From the NCBI GenBank assembly GCA_965116245.1, contig OZ220497.1:620001-684000 (forward strand): 64,000 bases of DNA, given 5' to 3'. The position numbers and the translations under genes are program-made. Source of the DNA: Poriferisodalis sp965116245. GTDB taxonomy: Bacteria; Actinomycetota; Acidimicrobiia; Acidimicrobiales; Poriferisodalaceae. The stretch's first letter is position 1, and each line of letters begins with the position of its first letter. The notes under the pieces were generated by a model. That model saw nothing but the letters and a program-made list of their open reading frames with translations, did no database searches and was not told where the DNA came from. This document shows positions 41,029-50,018 of this stretch, in pieces.

Positions 41029-42665
41029 TCTCGGTTTGGGACAAGACAGGCATTGAGGACTTCGCTAGCCAGCTCACCAACCTCGGATGGGAAATCGTCT
41101 CGAGCGGTGGAACAGCGGCTGCGTTGACCGCTGCGGGAGTACACGTGCTGGCGGTAGAAGATGTCACCGGCAGTCCGGAAATGCTGGACGGTCGCGTGAA
41201 GACGCTGCACCCGCGCATCCACGGCGGGATATTGGCAGATCGCTCGAAGTCGCAGCATAGGGCTTCGCTAGACGAGCATGGCATCGCGGCTATCGACCTG
41301 GTGGTGTGCAACCTGTACCCGTTTCGGTCTGATCCGAGCCCAGAGATGATTGACATTGGCGGTCCCGCAATGGTTCGGGCCGCTGCCAAAAACCACGGCG
41401 ATGCTGACGGCGGCGTTGGTGTCGTGGTGGACCCTGCCGACTACGAGCTGGTGCTTGAAGAATTGACCGCGAACTGCACTCTGAGCCTTGCGACTAGGCA
41501 AAGGCTTGCACGGTCAGCATTTGCGCACACAGCGGCTTACGACGCTGCGATTGTGCAGTGGCTGGATGAACCGAAACCCGACAGCAACTACCCGGATGGC
41601 GGTAACCCCGATAGCGGTGACCCCAACCACGGCGGCCCAGGTAATGGCAGCCCAGATAGCGGCATCCCAGATAGTGGCAGCCCAGATAGTGGCAGCCCAG
41701 TACCGGCGCCCCTGCCACCAACGGTGCATCTGGCACTGGAACGTGCCGATGAGTGCCGCTACGGAGAGAACCCGCACCATCTTGGCGCCCGCTACCGGCC
41801 GGTGGGCCAACTAACTTGGTGGGATCACGTCTTCCAGCACAGCGGCTTAGCCCTCAGCTATCTGAACTTCTTTGATGCCGATGCGGCCTGGCGAATCGTG
41901 CATGACCTCGGCGATGCTGAGGGCTCAGCGGCGGTGGTCATCGTCAAGCACGCCAACCCTTGCGGCGCAGCGGCGGGCGACGTACTAGTCGACGTGTACC
42001 AACGCGCCTACGACTGCGACGCTCGCTCGGCCTTCGGCGGAATCGTGGCCTTCAACAAGATTGTCGACCTGGACACAGTGGAGCGCATTGAAGCGGCTGC
42101 TCAAGCTGACTTGATCATTGCGCCTGGCTACGAGAACGGAGCCGTGGAACGCATCAAAGCACGACGGCGCAACACACGCGTGCTAGAGGCGCCGCGGCCC
42201 GACGAGACCGGCATTTCGCTGCGACAAATTAATGGTGGATGGCTGGTGCAATCGGCGCAGACGTTCGCTTCGGCACCGCAAAGCTGGAGCGTGGTGACGC
42301 AGCGCAAGCCGACCGCTAGTGAGCTGGCGGATGCTGCTTTTGCTTGGCGGGTGTGCGGGCACGTCACGTCCAATGCGATTGTGTTGGCGCGTGACCGAAC
42401 AGCCTGGGGCATCGGAGCGGGTCAGCAGAACCGCATCGAGTCTGGCCAGTTGGCTGCCGCTAAGGCCGACGGCAGGGCTACCGGCGGGGCTTGCGCCAGC
42501 GATGCGTTCTACCCATTCGCTGACGGCGTTGAAGCCGCTGCTGCTGCTGGAGTCGCGGTGGTGGTGCAACCGGGCGGCGCCATGCGAGACGACGAAGTCA
42601 TCGCTCAAGCCGACGAGTTGGGCCTAGCGATGCTGTTCACCGGCGAGCGGCAGTTCAGGCACTAA
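41016..42665 (+). CDS. purH: Bifunctional AICAR transformylase / IMP cyclohydrolase
   Basis: This 549-residue enzyme catalyses the last two steps of IMP synthesis. The N-terminal MGS-like cyclohydrolase domain starts RALISVWDKTGIEDFASQLT and contains LDGRVKTLHPRIHGGIL and DLVVCNLYPF. The C-terminal transformylase domain has CRYGENPHHLGARY, the catalytic VIVKHANPCGAA and DCDARSAFGGIVA. Between them, residues about 187-230 are a Pro/Asp/Ser/Gly repeat (PDSGSPDSGSP) absent from normal PurH, encoded by 15-bp units. The insertion is at the domain linker, so activity is probably kept. Confidence 0.95.
   Translation: MRALISVWDKTGIEDFASQLTNLGWEIVSSGGTAAALTAAGVHVLAVEDVTGSPEMLDGRVKTLHPRIHGGILADRSKSQHRASLDEHGIAAIDLVVCNLYPFRSDPSPEMIDIGGPAMVRAAAKNHGDADGGVGVVVDPADYELVLEELTANCTLSLATRQRLARSAFAHTAAYDAAIVQWLDEPKPDSNYPDGGNPDSGDPNHGGPGNGSPDSGIPDSGSPDSGSPVPAPLPPTVHLALERADECRYGENPHHLGARYRPVGQLTWWDHVFQHSGLALSYLNFFDADAAWRIVHDLGDAEGSAAVVIVKHANPCGAAAGDVLVDVYQRAYDCDARSAFGGIVAFNKIVDLDTVERIEAAAQADLIIAPGYENGAVERIKARRRNTRVLEAPRPDETGISLRQINGGWLVQSAQTFASAPQSWSVVTQRKPTASELADAAFAWRVCGHVTSNAIVLARDRTAWGIGAGQQNRIESGQLAAAKADGRATGGACASDAFYPFADGVEAAAAAGVAVVVQPGGAMRDDEVIAQADELGLAMLFTGERQFRH
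41641..41700 (+). repeat. 15-bp tandem repeat inside purH
   Basis: Four units of GGCAGCCCAGATAGY lie in frame, encoding Gly-Ser-Pro-Asp-Ser with one Ile variant. It expands the linker between the two catalytic domains. Confidence 0.85.
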
Positions 42666-42759
42666 CGCCGGGTCAGCCTGCGCCAGCGTCGCCGCGTGCG
42701 CGGTTGCACCGCCGTAGGTAGCCAGCGCTTTTGCAACAACCACTGTGAAGAGGACCCCT

Positions 42760-44709
42760 GTGACGAGGACCAAAGCGAAGAGAACCACGTCGAAGAGACT
42801 GGGTGCTGCTGCACTGGCCGCAGCTCTGGCGCTTGGGGGACTGGCGGGGCTGTGGCCCGCTAGCGCAAGCGCGCAGGATGATGCGCAGGACGCTGCGGCA
42901 GCCATACAGGAGCCCGCCACGGTGGTGTTGCCGCCGTCTGAGGTGCTGGGCGATTGCACCGACGCTGTGCCGGTGATCGTCGCTTCCGATGCCGACGCTC
43001 AATCTGACATCTATTCAGCCGTGACGCTCGCAGGCGTGCTCGGGGTGAGCAGTTGCGTAGTGCTAGCTGGGGGGCGCGATGAGGCGTTCCCGCAGGAACA
43101 GCTTGACCGGCTCGCATCAGCCGCATCGGGTGGCTATGTGGTCGGTGGGACTGCGGCGGTACCGGAAGCCAAGTTGGCAGACCGCGAGATGACCCGCGTA
43201 TTCGGCACCGATCGCTGGCAAACAGCGATCGCGGTAGGTGTCGCAGCAGCGGAGCTCACAGGCGGCCAAACCAACGGCGACGATAATTCCGACGATGACA
43301 ACAGCGACGATGACAACAGCGACAACTCTGACGACGAAGACAACAGCAACGGCGACGATGACAGCGATGACGACAACTCTGACAACGACAACTCCGACGG
43401 CACTCCCCCTGCTTGGCAGCAACGGCTAGCGACCGAATTCTCAGCAGCGCTGCGATCCCGCTCCGCGCCGAAGAACATGTGCATGTCGCTGCATCGCAAC
43501 GGCGAGCCGGTCTTTGAACGCAAGGCCGATACGCCTCTACTGCCAGCCTCGCTAATCAAGCTCGCCACCGCCACCGTGGCGTTGAGCGAACTGGGCGGCG
43601 ACACGACCTTCACCACACGAGTGGTGGTTGAGGCCAAAGCGCTTGATGCTGTTGACGATGGCGTGCTGAGGGGCGACGTATACCTGATCGGCAGCGGCGA
43701 TCCGGTGCTTGCCACGCCGGGATACATCAAACGCGTACCCGAAAAGCGGCCTTACACGGACGTGACCGAGCTTGCAGACAGCGTCATGAAAGCGCTCAAA
43801 GCCCAGGGCATTAAGAAGATTGAAGGCGCAATCGTCGGGGACGGTTCATGGTTCGCCGATGGAGAGAGGGACTACACCTCGCACTTCCCCGACGATGCAA
43901 CTGATGACTCCCCGGCGGTGTGGAAGCGGTCGTACGTATCCACAAACCTGGTGGGTGTCTTGTCGGGTTTGGCTATCAACGACGGCTATGGCTCGTACTC
44001 CTGGGACCGTCGAAGCCACGCCCGCAGCAGCGACGCGGCCCAGGCAGCGGCGTCGGACTTTGACGATCTGCTTGAAGCACGCGGCATGGTGATTAGCCGC
44101 CGACCCCGCTCAGGCGACGCCCCTTCAGATAGCAAGTCGACCGCTCTGGGCGCTATCACCTCACCGTCGGTGTCGGAGATGCTGGTGTGGATACTGCGCT
44201 TCTCAGACAACACGGTGGCGGAGATGCTGCTCAAACAAGTCGGTCGCCATCATGGGGACGCATCCAGGGCAGCCGCTGCCGCCGCAGCGTCCAGCGCTCT
44301 CAGTGACGCGCTGGGAACAGTGGCCGATGAAATCGTCATCGTGGACGGCTCTGGACTTTCAGTGCATAACCGCATGAGCTGCAACGCTGCAGTGCGGCTG
44401 CTACAGCTAGCTGGCAGCGACTCGCGCTTCGTGGCCTCCTTGTCGATCGCGGGCAAAACACCAACGCTGAAGACCTGTAGACCAAGACCGTCATCGGGCG
44501 GTGGTTCAACGAATCTTGTGTACGCCAAGACCGGTCAACTGAACGACAGTTCAGCCATCGCTGGTGTCAGCACGGCGTCCAATGGCGATGTGCTCACGTT
44601 CGCCATGATCGCCAACTCCCCGATGATCATCCACATCGGAAGCTGCAACACGCTGCGACAGTCCACGCTGAACGCGATCGCCAGATTCACCTACGGCCCT
44701 TCGGACTGA
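42760..44709 (+). CDS. dacB: Secreted D-Ala-D-Ala carboxypeptidase (S13, PBP4-like) with CWB2-like domain
   Basis: The GTG at 42760 is favoured by GAAGAGG 6 nt upstream; an in-frame GTG at 42745 is the alternative. A Sec signal peptide (GAAALAAALALGGLAGLWPA) ends near ASAQ. Then comes a cell-wall-binding-repeat-2-like region (VPVIVASDADAQSDIYSAVT, VFGTDRWQTAIAVGVAAAEL), an Asp/Asn/Ser repeat linker (DDNSDDDNSDDDNS) and the peptidase. The peptidase has SLIK (SxxK nucleophile), SDN (RFSDNTVAEMLL) and KTG (YAKTGQLND). It trims peptidoglycan stem peptides outside the cell. The CWB2 part probably anchors it to the wall. Confidence 0.9.
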   Translation: MTRTKAKRTTSKRLGAAALAAALALGGLAGLWPASASAQDDAQDAAAAIQEPATVVLPPSEVLGDCTDAVPVIVASDADAQSDIYSAVTLAGVLGVSSCVVLAGGRDEAFPQEQLDRLASAASGGYVVGGTAAVPEAKLADREMTRVFGTDRWQTAIAVGVAAAELTGGQTNGDDNSDDDNSDDDNSDNSDDEDNSNGDDDSDDDNSDNDNSDGTPPAWQQRLATEFSAALRSRSAPKNMCMSLHRNGEPVFERKADTPLLPASLIKLATATVALSELGGDTTFTTRVVVEAKALDAVDDGVLRGDVYLIGSGDPVLATPGYIKRVPEKRPYTDVTELADSVMKALKAQGIKKIEGAIVGDGSWFADGERDYTSHFPDDATDDSPAVWKRSYVSTNLVGVLSGLAINDGYGSYSWDRRSHARSSDAAQAAASDFDDLLEARGMVISRRPRSGDAPSDSKSTALGAITSPSVSEMLVWILRFSDNTVAEMLLKQVGRHHGDASRAAAAAAASSALSDALGTVADEIVIVDGSGLSVHNRMSCNAAVRLLQLAGSDSRFVASLSIAGKTPTLKTCRPRPSSGGGSTNLVYAKTGQLNDSSAIAGVSTASNGDVLTFAMIANSPMIIHIGSCNTLRQSTLNAIARFTYGPSD

Positions 44710-44729
44710 GACCCAGAAACACGGCGGCC

Positions 44730-44806
44730 CTGAAACACTGAAACACCGAGATACAGGAGCACAGCGATACAGGAACACAGCAATACAGGAACACAGACGC
44801 ACAGTT
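44730..44806. repeat. Short tandem repeats between dacB and the iron operon
   Basis: Units such as GATACAGGAACACAGC and GAAACACTGAAACACC repeat four to five times with small changes. There is no coding potential. Confidence 0.7.
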
Positions 44807-44814
44807 AAGCAAAC

Positions 44815-44849
44815 TTGACATCTCATGTTGTTAGGTATGCTTGACGTCG
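44815..44849 (+). promoter_or_regulatory. Promoter with possible DtxR/IdeR-like iron box
   Basis: TTGACA (44815-44820) is followed at 15 bp by TATGCT (44836-44841). The overlapping TTAGGTATGCTTGAC shares the left half TTAGGT with the IdeR/DtxR consensus. This is a partial match only, but its place before a siderophore uptake operon makes iron repression plausible. Confidence 0.4.
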
Positions 44850-44939
44850 GTAGTCTGCCTTTCCGTCGTCAGCGAACTGCTCGCCATGCGGGCTCGCTGC
44901 GCACGACAGTCAAATCGCAGATACCGAAAGGCAACGAAC

Positions 44940-46988
44940 GTGCATTCACTCCGACAGCAACTCCTGGTCCCCCTGTTTGCAGTCTTGCTGCTGGCCTTAG
45001 CTGGCTGTGCTTCGGGCTCCGATTCGAACTCGGGCACCGGCACTAGCGCCACCTCCGAGGGTGACACTGGCAGTCCCTCAAGCACGGTTCCCGCAGCCGG
45101 AGCCACTACCGCAACAACTTCCGAGCTAGCTAGCAGCTTCCCACTCACTGTTGAGCATGCTCTAGGTACAACTGTGATTCCTGAAGCTCCAGACCGGGTT
45201 GTCTCCGCCAGCGCCACAACTACCGGCCACTTGCTGGCAATCGATGCCCCTGTCGTAGCTGCACAGGTGCTGCCGCCATCGCCTTTGGCGGACAGCAATG
45301 GCTTCCTTCGACAATGGGGCGACATTGCGGTGGAGCAAGATGTCGTCGCGATTGCGGGACCAGAGGTGAACATTGAGGCGATCGCATTGGCGAACCCCGA
45401 TCTCATCGTCGGAGCAGCGTTCGGAGGCGACGCGGTCACGCAGGACGCATACGAGTTGCTCACCGAGATAGCTCCGACCGTTGTGCTGGACTACTCGGCC
45501 CTGAGCTGGCAAGAGTTGGCGCTCGTTCTCGGCGAGATCACCGATAGGTCCTCCCAAGCGGAGCAGCTCACGAAGAAGTTCGAGGACACACTGGCGGAAG
45601 CCGCCGCCCAAATTGACACTTCGCATCCTGTTGTCGCCGGTGTCATCAGCGAACGAGGAGTGAACATCTTTACAGCCGAGTCGGCCCACGGACGTATCCT
45701 CACTTCGCTCGGCCTATATGTTGTTTCCCCCGAGGGCAGCAACCTTGAAGGTGAGGCCGGTTCGGGCTCGCGTGGTGATGTAGTCAGTCTTTCACCGGAG
45801 GTCATTCCCGACGAGTTCGGCGATGCAACAGTGCTATTCGTGTACGGCACCGACGAGAGCATCGCCACTGCACTTGAGGTATATCCGACGCTGGGTGTCA
45901 CCCCGGCGGCTCGCCAGGATCGTCTTGTGCCGTTGGGCACCGAGACGTTTCGCCTTGATGCATACAGCGCCGAGTTGATGGTGGAAAGGCTCGTTGCTGC
46001 GCTAGGTATCAACGCAGCGCCCGGTAGCGATGATTCTGCGGCCGCAATCGAGTTTCCACTGACGATTCAGCACAAGTTTGGTGAAACTACCCTGGAATCA
46101 GTCCCACAGCGCGTGGTGTCCATCGGTTACAACGAACACGATTTCTTGCTGGCAATCGGCGTGGTGCCAGTTGGTGTGCGCGATTGGTATGGCGATCAAC
46201 CTAACTCGGTATGGCCTTGGGGGCAGGAGCTGTTGGGAGACGCGGAGCCGGGTCAGGTCGCCGGTGAAGATGGCTTGAACTATGAGGCAATCGCCGAGAT
46301 GTCCCCCGACGTTATCGTGGGAATCTGGTCGGGAATGACCGAAGCAGAATTCGATCTGCTGTCTCAGATAGCGCCGGTCGTTGCCCAACCGGCTGAGTAT
46401 CTGGACTATGGAACGCCCTGGCAGGAGCAGACCATGATCCTCGGTCGAGTCACCGACCGTGTAGCCGCAGCCGAAGCCGCAGTCGCCTCGGTCGAAGAGA
46501 AACTGGCTGTAGCCCGACAAGCGCACCCGGAATGGGAGGGAAAGACAGCGGCCGTAGCTTTCTTGGTTGACGGCAATCCTGGTGCGTATAACTCTCAAGA
46601 CCCTCGCAGTCGCTTCCTTGTTGATCTTGGGTTTGTGATTCCAGCCAAGTTCGACGAAGCCGCCGGTGAAGCCTTCTACTTTGAGTCAAGTGCGGAAACA
46701 ATGCCTGAGGACTTGGACGTGGATTTGGTCGTGTGGGTAGCAGGCAGCGAGGAGTCGTACACAGAATTGGTGAACGCACTACCCACCAGGGTTGCGCTTA
46801 GGGCTTATGCCACTGGGGGCGAGATCTTTGCCAGTACTCTGCTGACTGGCGCGTTCTCACACTCCAGTCCGCTCAGCCTCGAGTACGTGATCGACACTAT
46901 GGTGCCCGAACTTGAGTTGGCACTTGATGGCGACCCTAATACGGTGGTTCCATCGGCCGAGTTCTTCGGTACCGTCGCCGGTGGTTGA
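44940..46988 (+). CDS. Iron-siderophore binding lipoprotein with two tandem periplasmic-binding domains
   Basis: From GTG 44940 (AAAGG upstream) the product has 682 residues. A lipoprotein signal (LLVPLFAVLLLALAGC) puts the lipid on Cys of LAGC, followed by a Ser/Thr/Gly linker. Two FepB/BtuF-type domains then follow, each starting alike: FPLTVEHALGTTVIPEAPDR (about 62-81) and FPLTIQHKFGETTLESVPQR (about 366-385). Each also has the IAxxxPDLIVG/EMSPDVIVG segment. Normal binding proteins have a single domain of about 300 residues, so this is an internal duplication. It should hand ferric siderophore to the downstream permeases. Confidence 0.85.
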   Translation: MHSLRQQLLVPLFAVLLLALAGCASGSDSNSGTGTSATSEGDTGSPSSTVPAAGATTATTSELASSFPLTVEHALGTTVIPEAPDRVVSASATTTGHLLAIDAPVVAAQVLPPSPLADSNGFLRQWGDIAVEQDVVAIAGPEVNIEAIALANPDLIVGAAFGGDAVTQDAYELLTEIAPTVVLDYSALSWQELALVLGEITDRSSQAEQLTKKFEDTLAEAAAQIDTSHPVVAGVISERGVNIFTAESAHGRILTSLGLYVVSPEGSNLEGEAGSGSRGDVVSLSPEVIPDEFGDATVLFVYGTDESIATALEVYPTLGVTPAARQDRLVPLGTETFRLDAYSAELMVERLVAALGINAAPGSDDSAAAIEFPLTIQHKFGETTLESVPQRVVSIGYNEHDFLLAIGVVPVGVRDWYGDQPNSVWPWGQELLGDAEPGQVAGEDGLNYEAIAEMSPDVIVGIWSGMTEAEFDLLSQIAPVVAQPAEYLDYGTPWQEQTMILGRVTDRVAAAEAAVASVEEKLAVARQAHPEWEGKTAAVAFLVDGNPGAYNSQDPRSRFLVDLGFVIPAKFDEAAGEAFYFESSAETMPEDLDVDLVVWVAGSEESYTELVNALPTRVALRAYATGGEIFASTLLTGAFSHSSPLSLEYVIDTMVPELELALDGDPNTVVPSAEFFGTVAGG

Positions 46989-47036
46989 GCTAGGAGCTGG
47001 CACGGCGACGATCCGCTGAAGTATGAGAGCTGAGGT

Positions 47037-48086
47037 ATGAGAACCGAAGCCGACACGGACGCTCCCGCCGTCCGTGTCGGCTCGGCGACTCTGGGACGGC
47101 GTCTGTTTGGACTCGCACTGCTTATCGCTGTTGTCCTACTCGCCTGTATCGGTTCTTTGGCAGTTGGCACTAAGTGGATTCCGTTAGCCGAGTTAGTCAC
47201 AGCGTTCACAGATCGTGACCCAGCCAGCCTGGAGCACCTGATCGTCCGCGATTTGCGGCAGCCTCGCACTTTGCTTGGTCTAGAAGTGGGGCTGGCGCTT
47301 GGAGCTGCCGGAGCTCTCATGCAGGGAGTCACCCGTAATCCGCTGGCGGATCCCGGCTTGCTGGGCGTCAACGCCGGAGCCTCCTTCGCAGTAGTTGTAT
47401 CGCTTTGGTTGTTTGAGACTGAAACGGTGTTCGGGCTGATCTGGTTTGCTTTCCTAGGTGCGGCGGTCACATCGATCGTCGTCTACATGCTCGGCACATC
47501 CGGCCGTGCCGGAGCGACGCCGGTTCGTTTAGCTCTTGCGGGTGCAGCAGTGGCCGCGCTGCTTTTCGCACTTACGCGGGCGATCACCCTCATTGATCAG
47601 CAGACTCTCGACCGGTTCCGCTTCTGGGCCGTCGGATCTTTGGCCGGTCGTGGTGACGAAGTGGCCAGCGATATAGCACCGTTTGTGGTGATTGCGCTCC
47701 TTGTCGCCATGGGCGCGGCGCGACAGTTGAACGCGTTGGCTCTCGGCGATGATGTCGCTGTGGCGCTTGGCGTTCACGTGGGTTGGACCCGGGCTGTCAG
47801 CGTGCTCGGTATCACTCTGCTGAGCGGTGCAGCCGTAGCCGCGGCTGGACCTATCGCCTTTGTCGGTCTGGTGGTTCCCCATGCCGCTCGGCTGTGGTTC
47901 GGACCCGATCATCGCTGGCTGGTACCTGCTTCGGCTCTAGCCGGCGCTGCGCTCTTGCTGTTTTGCGACACCTTGGGTCGCATCGTGGCTAGACCCGGCG
48001 AGATTCAGGTTGGAATCATGACCGCGGTTCTAGGTGGTCCGGCCTTCATCGCGTTGGTAAGACGGCAGCGGATGGTTCAGCTATGA
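47037..48086 (+). CDS. Iron-siderophore ABC permease (FepD/FecC type)
   Basis: This 349-residue protein of the FecCD family has about nine hydrophobic segments. Conserved stretches are VRDLRQPRTLLGLEVGLALG, MQGVTRNPLADPGLLGVNAG and AGPIAFVGLVVPHAARLWFG, the last being the ATPase-contact region, with GIMTAVLGGPAFIALV near the end. It forms the membrane channel with the next gene. Its stop overlaps the next ATG (ATGA at 48083). Confidence 0.92.
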   Translation: MRTEADTDAPAVRVGSATLGRRLFGLALLIAVVLLACIGSLAVGTKWIPLAELVTAFTDRDPASLEHLIVRDLRQPRTLLGLEVGLALGAAGALMQGVTRNPLADPGLLGVNAGASFAVVVSLWLFETETVFGLIWFAFLGAAVTSIVVYMLGTSGRAGATPVRLALAGAAVAALLFALTRAITLIDQQTLDRFRFWAVGSLAGRGDEVASDIAPFVVIALLVAMGAARQLNALALGDDVAVALGVHVGWTRAVSVLGITLLSGAAVAAAGPIAFVGLVVPHAARLWFGPDHRWLVPASALAGAALLLFCDTLGRIVARPGEIQVGIMTAVLGGPAFIALVRRQRMVQL

Positions 48087-49138
48087 GTACTGAGCCTGAG
48101 TCACTCCCGCTCAGGGGCCACGTGGTTCGGTTGAAACGATTTTCTGTTCGTCTGAATGTCCGCTCGATCAAACTCTGCGCAGCCCTTACGGTCGCGATGC
48201 TCTTAGTTGGAATGGTCTCGCTCAGCGTCGGCGATTTCGCTATACCGCTGGGTGACGTCGCCAAGACTCTCTTCGGCAGTTCCACCGAAGACGCCAAGTT
48301 TATAGTAGGTACGCTTCGGCTGCCAAGGGCGTTAGTGGCAATCGGTGTGGGTGCCGCGCTGGGTATGTCCGGTGCCATATTTCAATCCCTAGTAAAGAAC
48401 CCGCTGGGATCACCCGACATAATTGGCTTCAACTCCGGTGCGGCGCTCGGTGCTGTCATGGCGATTTTGTTGTTCCAGGGTTCGTCGGCGCTAGTTTCTT
48501 TAGGAGCCGTAACTGGCGGAATCCTCACTGCGGTCGTTGTTTATGTGCTGGCCTGGCGGCGAGGAATCCAAGCGTACCGATTAGTACTAGTCGGGCTTGG
48601 GGCCGCCTTTGCTTTGGACGCAGGAGTCGACTACCTAGTCACTCGCGCCGAAATAAACGAGGTGCAGCGAGCTGCAGTCTGGCTAACTGGGTCGCTAAAC
48701 GGTCGAAGCTGGGATGAGGTTCGAGTCATTGTCATTGCACTCGCCGCGCTTGGGCCAGCAGCCATATTGGCGCAGCGGCAACTAGATCGCCTGGAGTTAG
48801 GCGATGACACAGCAGCCACACTGGGCTTACGCATCAACCGCACAAAGTTCACACTGATCATGATTGCAGTGGTGCTCTCGTCTCTTGCCGTCGCTAGCGC
48901 CGGACCCATTCTGTTTGTTGCTTTCGTGTCCGGGCCACTGGCTCGCCGACTCAGCGGGTCACCGGGCGCGGCGGTAGTTTCAGCGGGTTTCGTAGGTGCG
49001 ATGATCACCCTCTTGGCTGATCTGTCCGCTCGTCAACTGTTTCCCGTTGAGTTACCTGTAGGAATCATGACCGCGGTAATCGGAGCTCCCTACTTGCTCT
49101 GGTTGCTTTACCGGCAATCTCCAACCGGAGCCCTATAA
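48083..49138 (+). CDS. Iron-siderophore ABC permease (FepG/FecD type)
   Basis: This is a 351-residue FecCD permease, paralogous to the previous gene. Key segments are LRLPRALVAIGVGAALGMSG, FQSLVKNPLGSPDIIGFNSG, ASAGPILFVAFVSGPLARRL and ELPVGIMTAVIGAPYLLWLL. About 30 extra N-terminal residues precede the first membrane segment. It is translationally coupled to the upstream permease and followed 16 bp later by the ATPase. Confidence 0.92.
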   Translation: MSTEPESLPLRGHVVRLKRFSVRLNVRSIKLCAALTVAMLLVGMVSLSVGDFAIPLGDVAKTLFGSSTEDAKFIVGTLRLPRALVAIGVGAALGMSGAIFQSLVKNPLGSPDIIGFNSGAALGAVMAILLFQGSSALVSLGAVTGGILTAVVVYVLAWRRGIQAYRLVLVGLGAAFALDAGVDYLVTRAEINEVQRAAVWLTGSLNGRSWDEVRVIVIALAALGPAAILAQRQLDRLELGDDTAATLGLRINRTKFTLIMIAVVLSSLAVASAGPILFVAFVSGPLARRLSGSPGAAVVSAGFVGAMITLLADLSARQLFPVELPVGIMTAVIGAPYLLWLLYRQSPTGAL

Positions 49139-49154
49139 GCAAAGGTCACCTGCA

Positions 49155-50018
49155 ATGAAGAACACAGCATTACAACCCAAGCCGCCACGACTCTACGCCG
49201 ATGGCATACAGCTCGGATACGATAGTGTCACTGTTGTACATAATCTATTTCTAGAGATTCCCGACGCTTCAATCACGGTGATCGTCGGCCCTAACGCTTG
49301 CGGTAAGTCAACCTTGCTCCGAGCACTCGCTCGACTTCTCACACCAGATCAGGGGAACATCGTTCTGGACGGTCAGGAAATCAGCGAGATACCCACACGC
49401 GAAGTCGCCAGGCGTCTGGGCTTGCTGCCACAGTCGCCAATTGCCCCAGAGGGTATCTTGGTTGTGGATTTGGTTGCGCGTGGGCGAACGCCGCATCAAA
49501 AGCTCTTTCAGCAATGGTCAAAGTCGGACGAGCAAGCAGTTCACAGGGCACTGAGCGCTACCGACACACTTGACCTGGCCGAACGCTCTGTTGATGAGCT
49601 ATCGGGCGGTCAGCGTCAACGCGTGTGGATCGCAATGGCACTAGCTCAAGAAACTGACCTACTGCTGCTCGATGAACCTATCGCCTCGCTCGATGTTACC
49701 CATCAAATCGAGATACTCGACCTGATTGACCGGCTCAGCCGAGAAGAGGGACGGACGATAGTTCTAGTGCTACACGACCTCAACCTGGCCAGTCGTTATG
49801 CCCATCACATCGTCGCTATGCGAGACGGTGAGATCATGGGCATTGGTACACCCAAAGAAGTTATATCAGCCAGCCTGGTACAGACAGCCTTTGGACTTGA
49901 CTGCGTCGTGATTGACGATCCGGTCACCGGCAACCCTTTGGTTGTTCCGACCGATCGCCGAACACTATCAACTTTATCCTCTACAGAAGAGCATCTCTAT
50001 GAACACGCTAACCATTGA
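49155..50018 (+). CDS. Iron-siderophore ABC transporter ATPase (FepC type)
   Basis: This 287-residue ATPase has Walker A GPNACGKSTLLRAL, Q-loop LGLLPQSP, signature LSGGQRQRVWIAMALAQ, Walker B LLLLDEPIASLD and the switch His in VLVLHDLNLASRYA. The length and the AGLxxHQIEILDLI-type motif fit the FepC/FhuC branch. AAAGG precedes the ATG. Its 3' end overlaps the next gene by 20 bp. Confidence 0.95.
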   Translation: MKNTALQPKPPRLYADGIQLGYDSVTVVHNLFLEIPDASITVIVGPNACGKSTLLRALARLLTPDQGNIVLDGQEISEIPTREVARRLGLLPQSPIAPEGILVVDLVARGRTPHQKLFQQWSKSDEQAVHRALSATDTLDLAERSVDELSGGQRQRVWIAMALAQETDLLLLDEPIASLDVTHQIEILDLIDRLSREEGRTIVLVLHDLNLASRYAHHIVAMRDGEIMGIGTPKEVISASLVQTAFGLDCVVIDDPVTGNPLVVPTDRRTLSTLSSTEEHLYEHANH

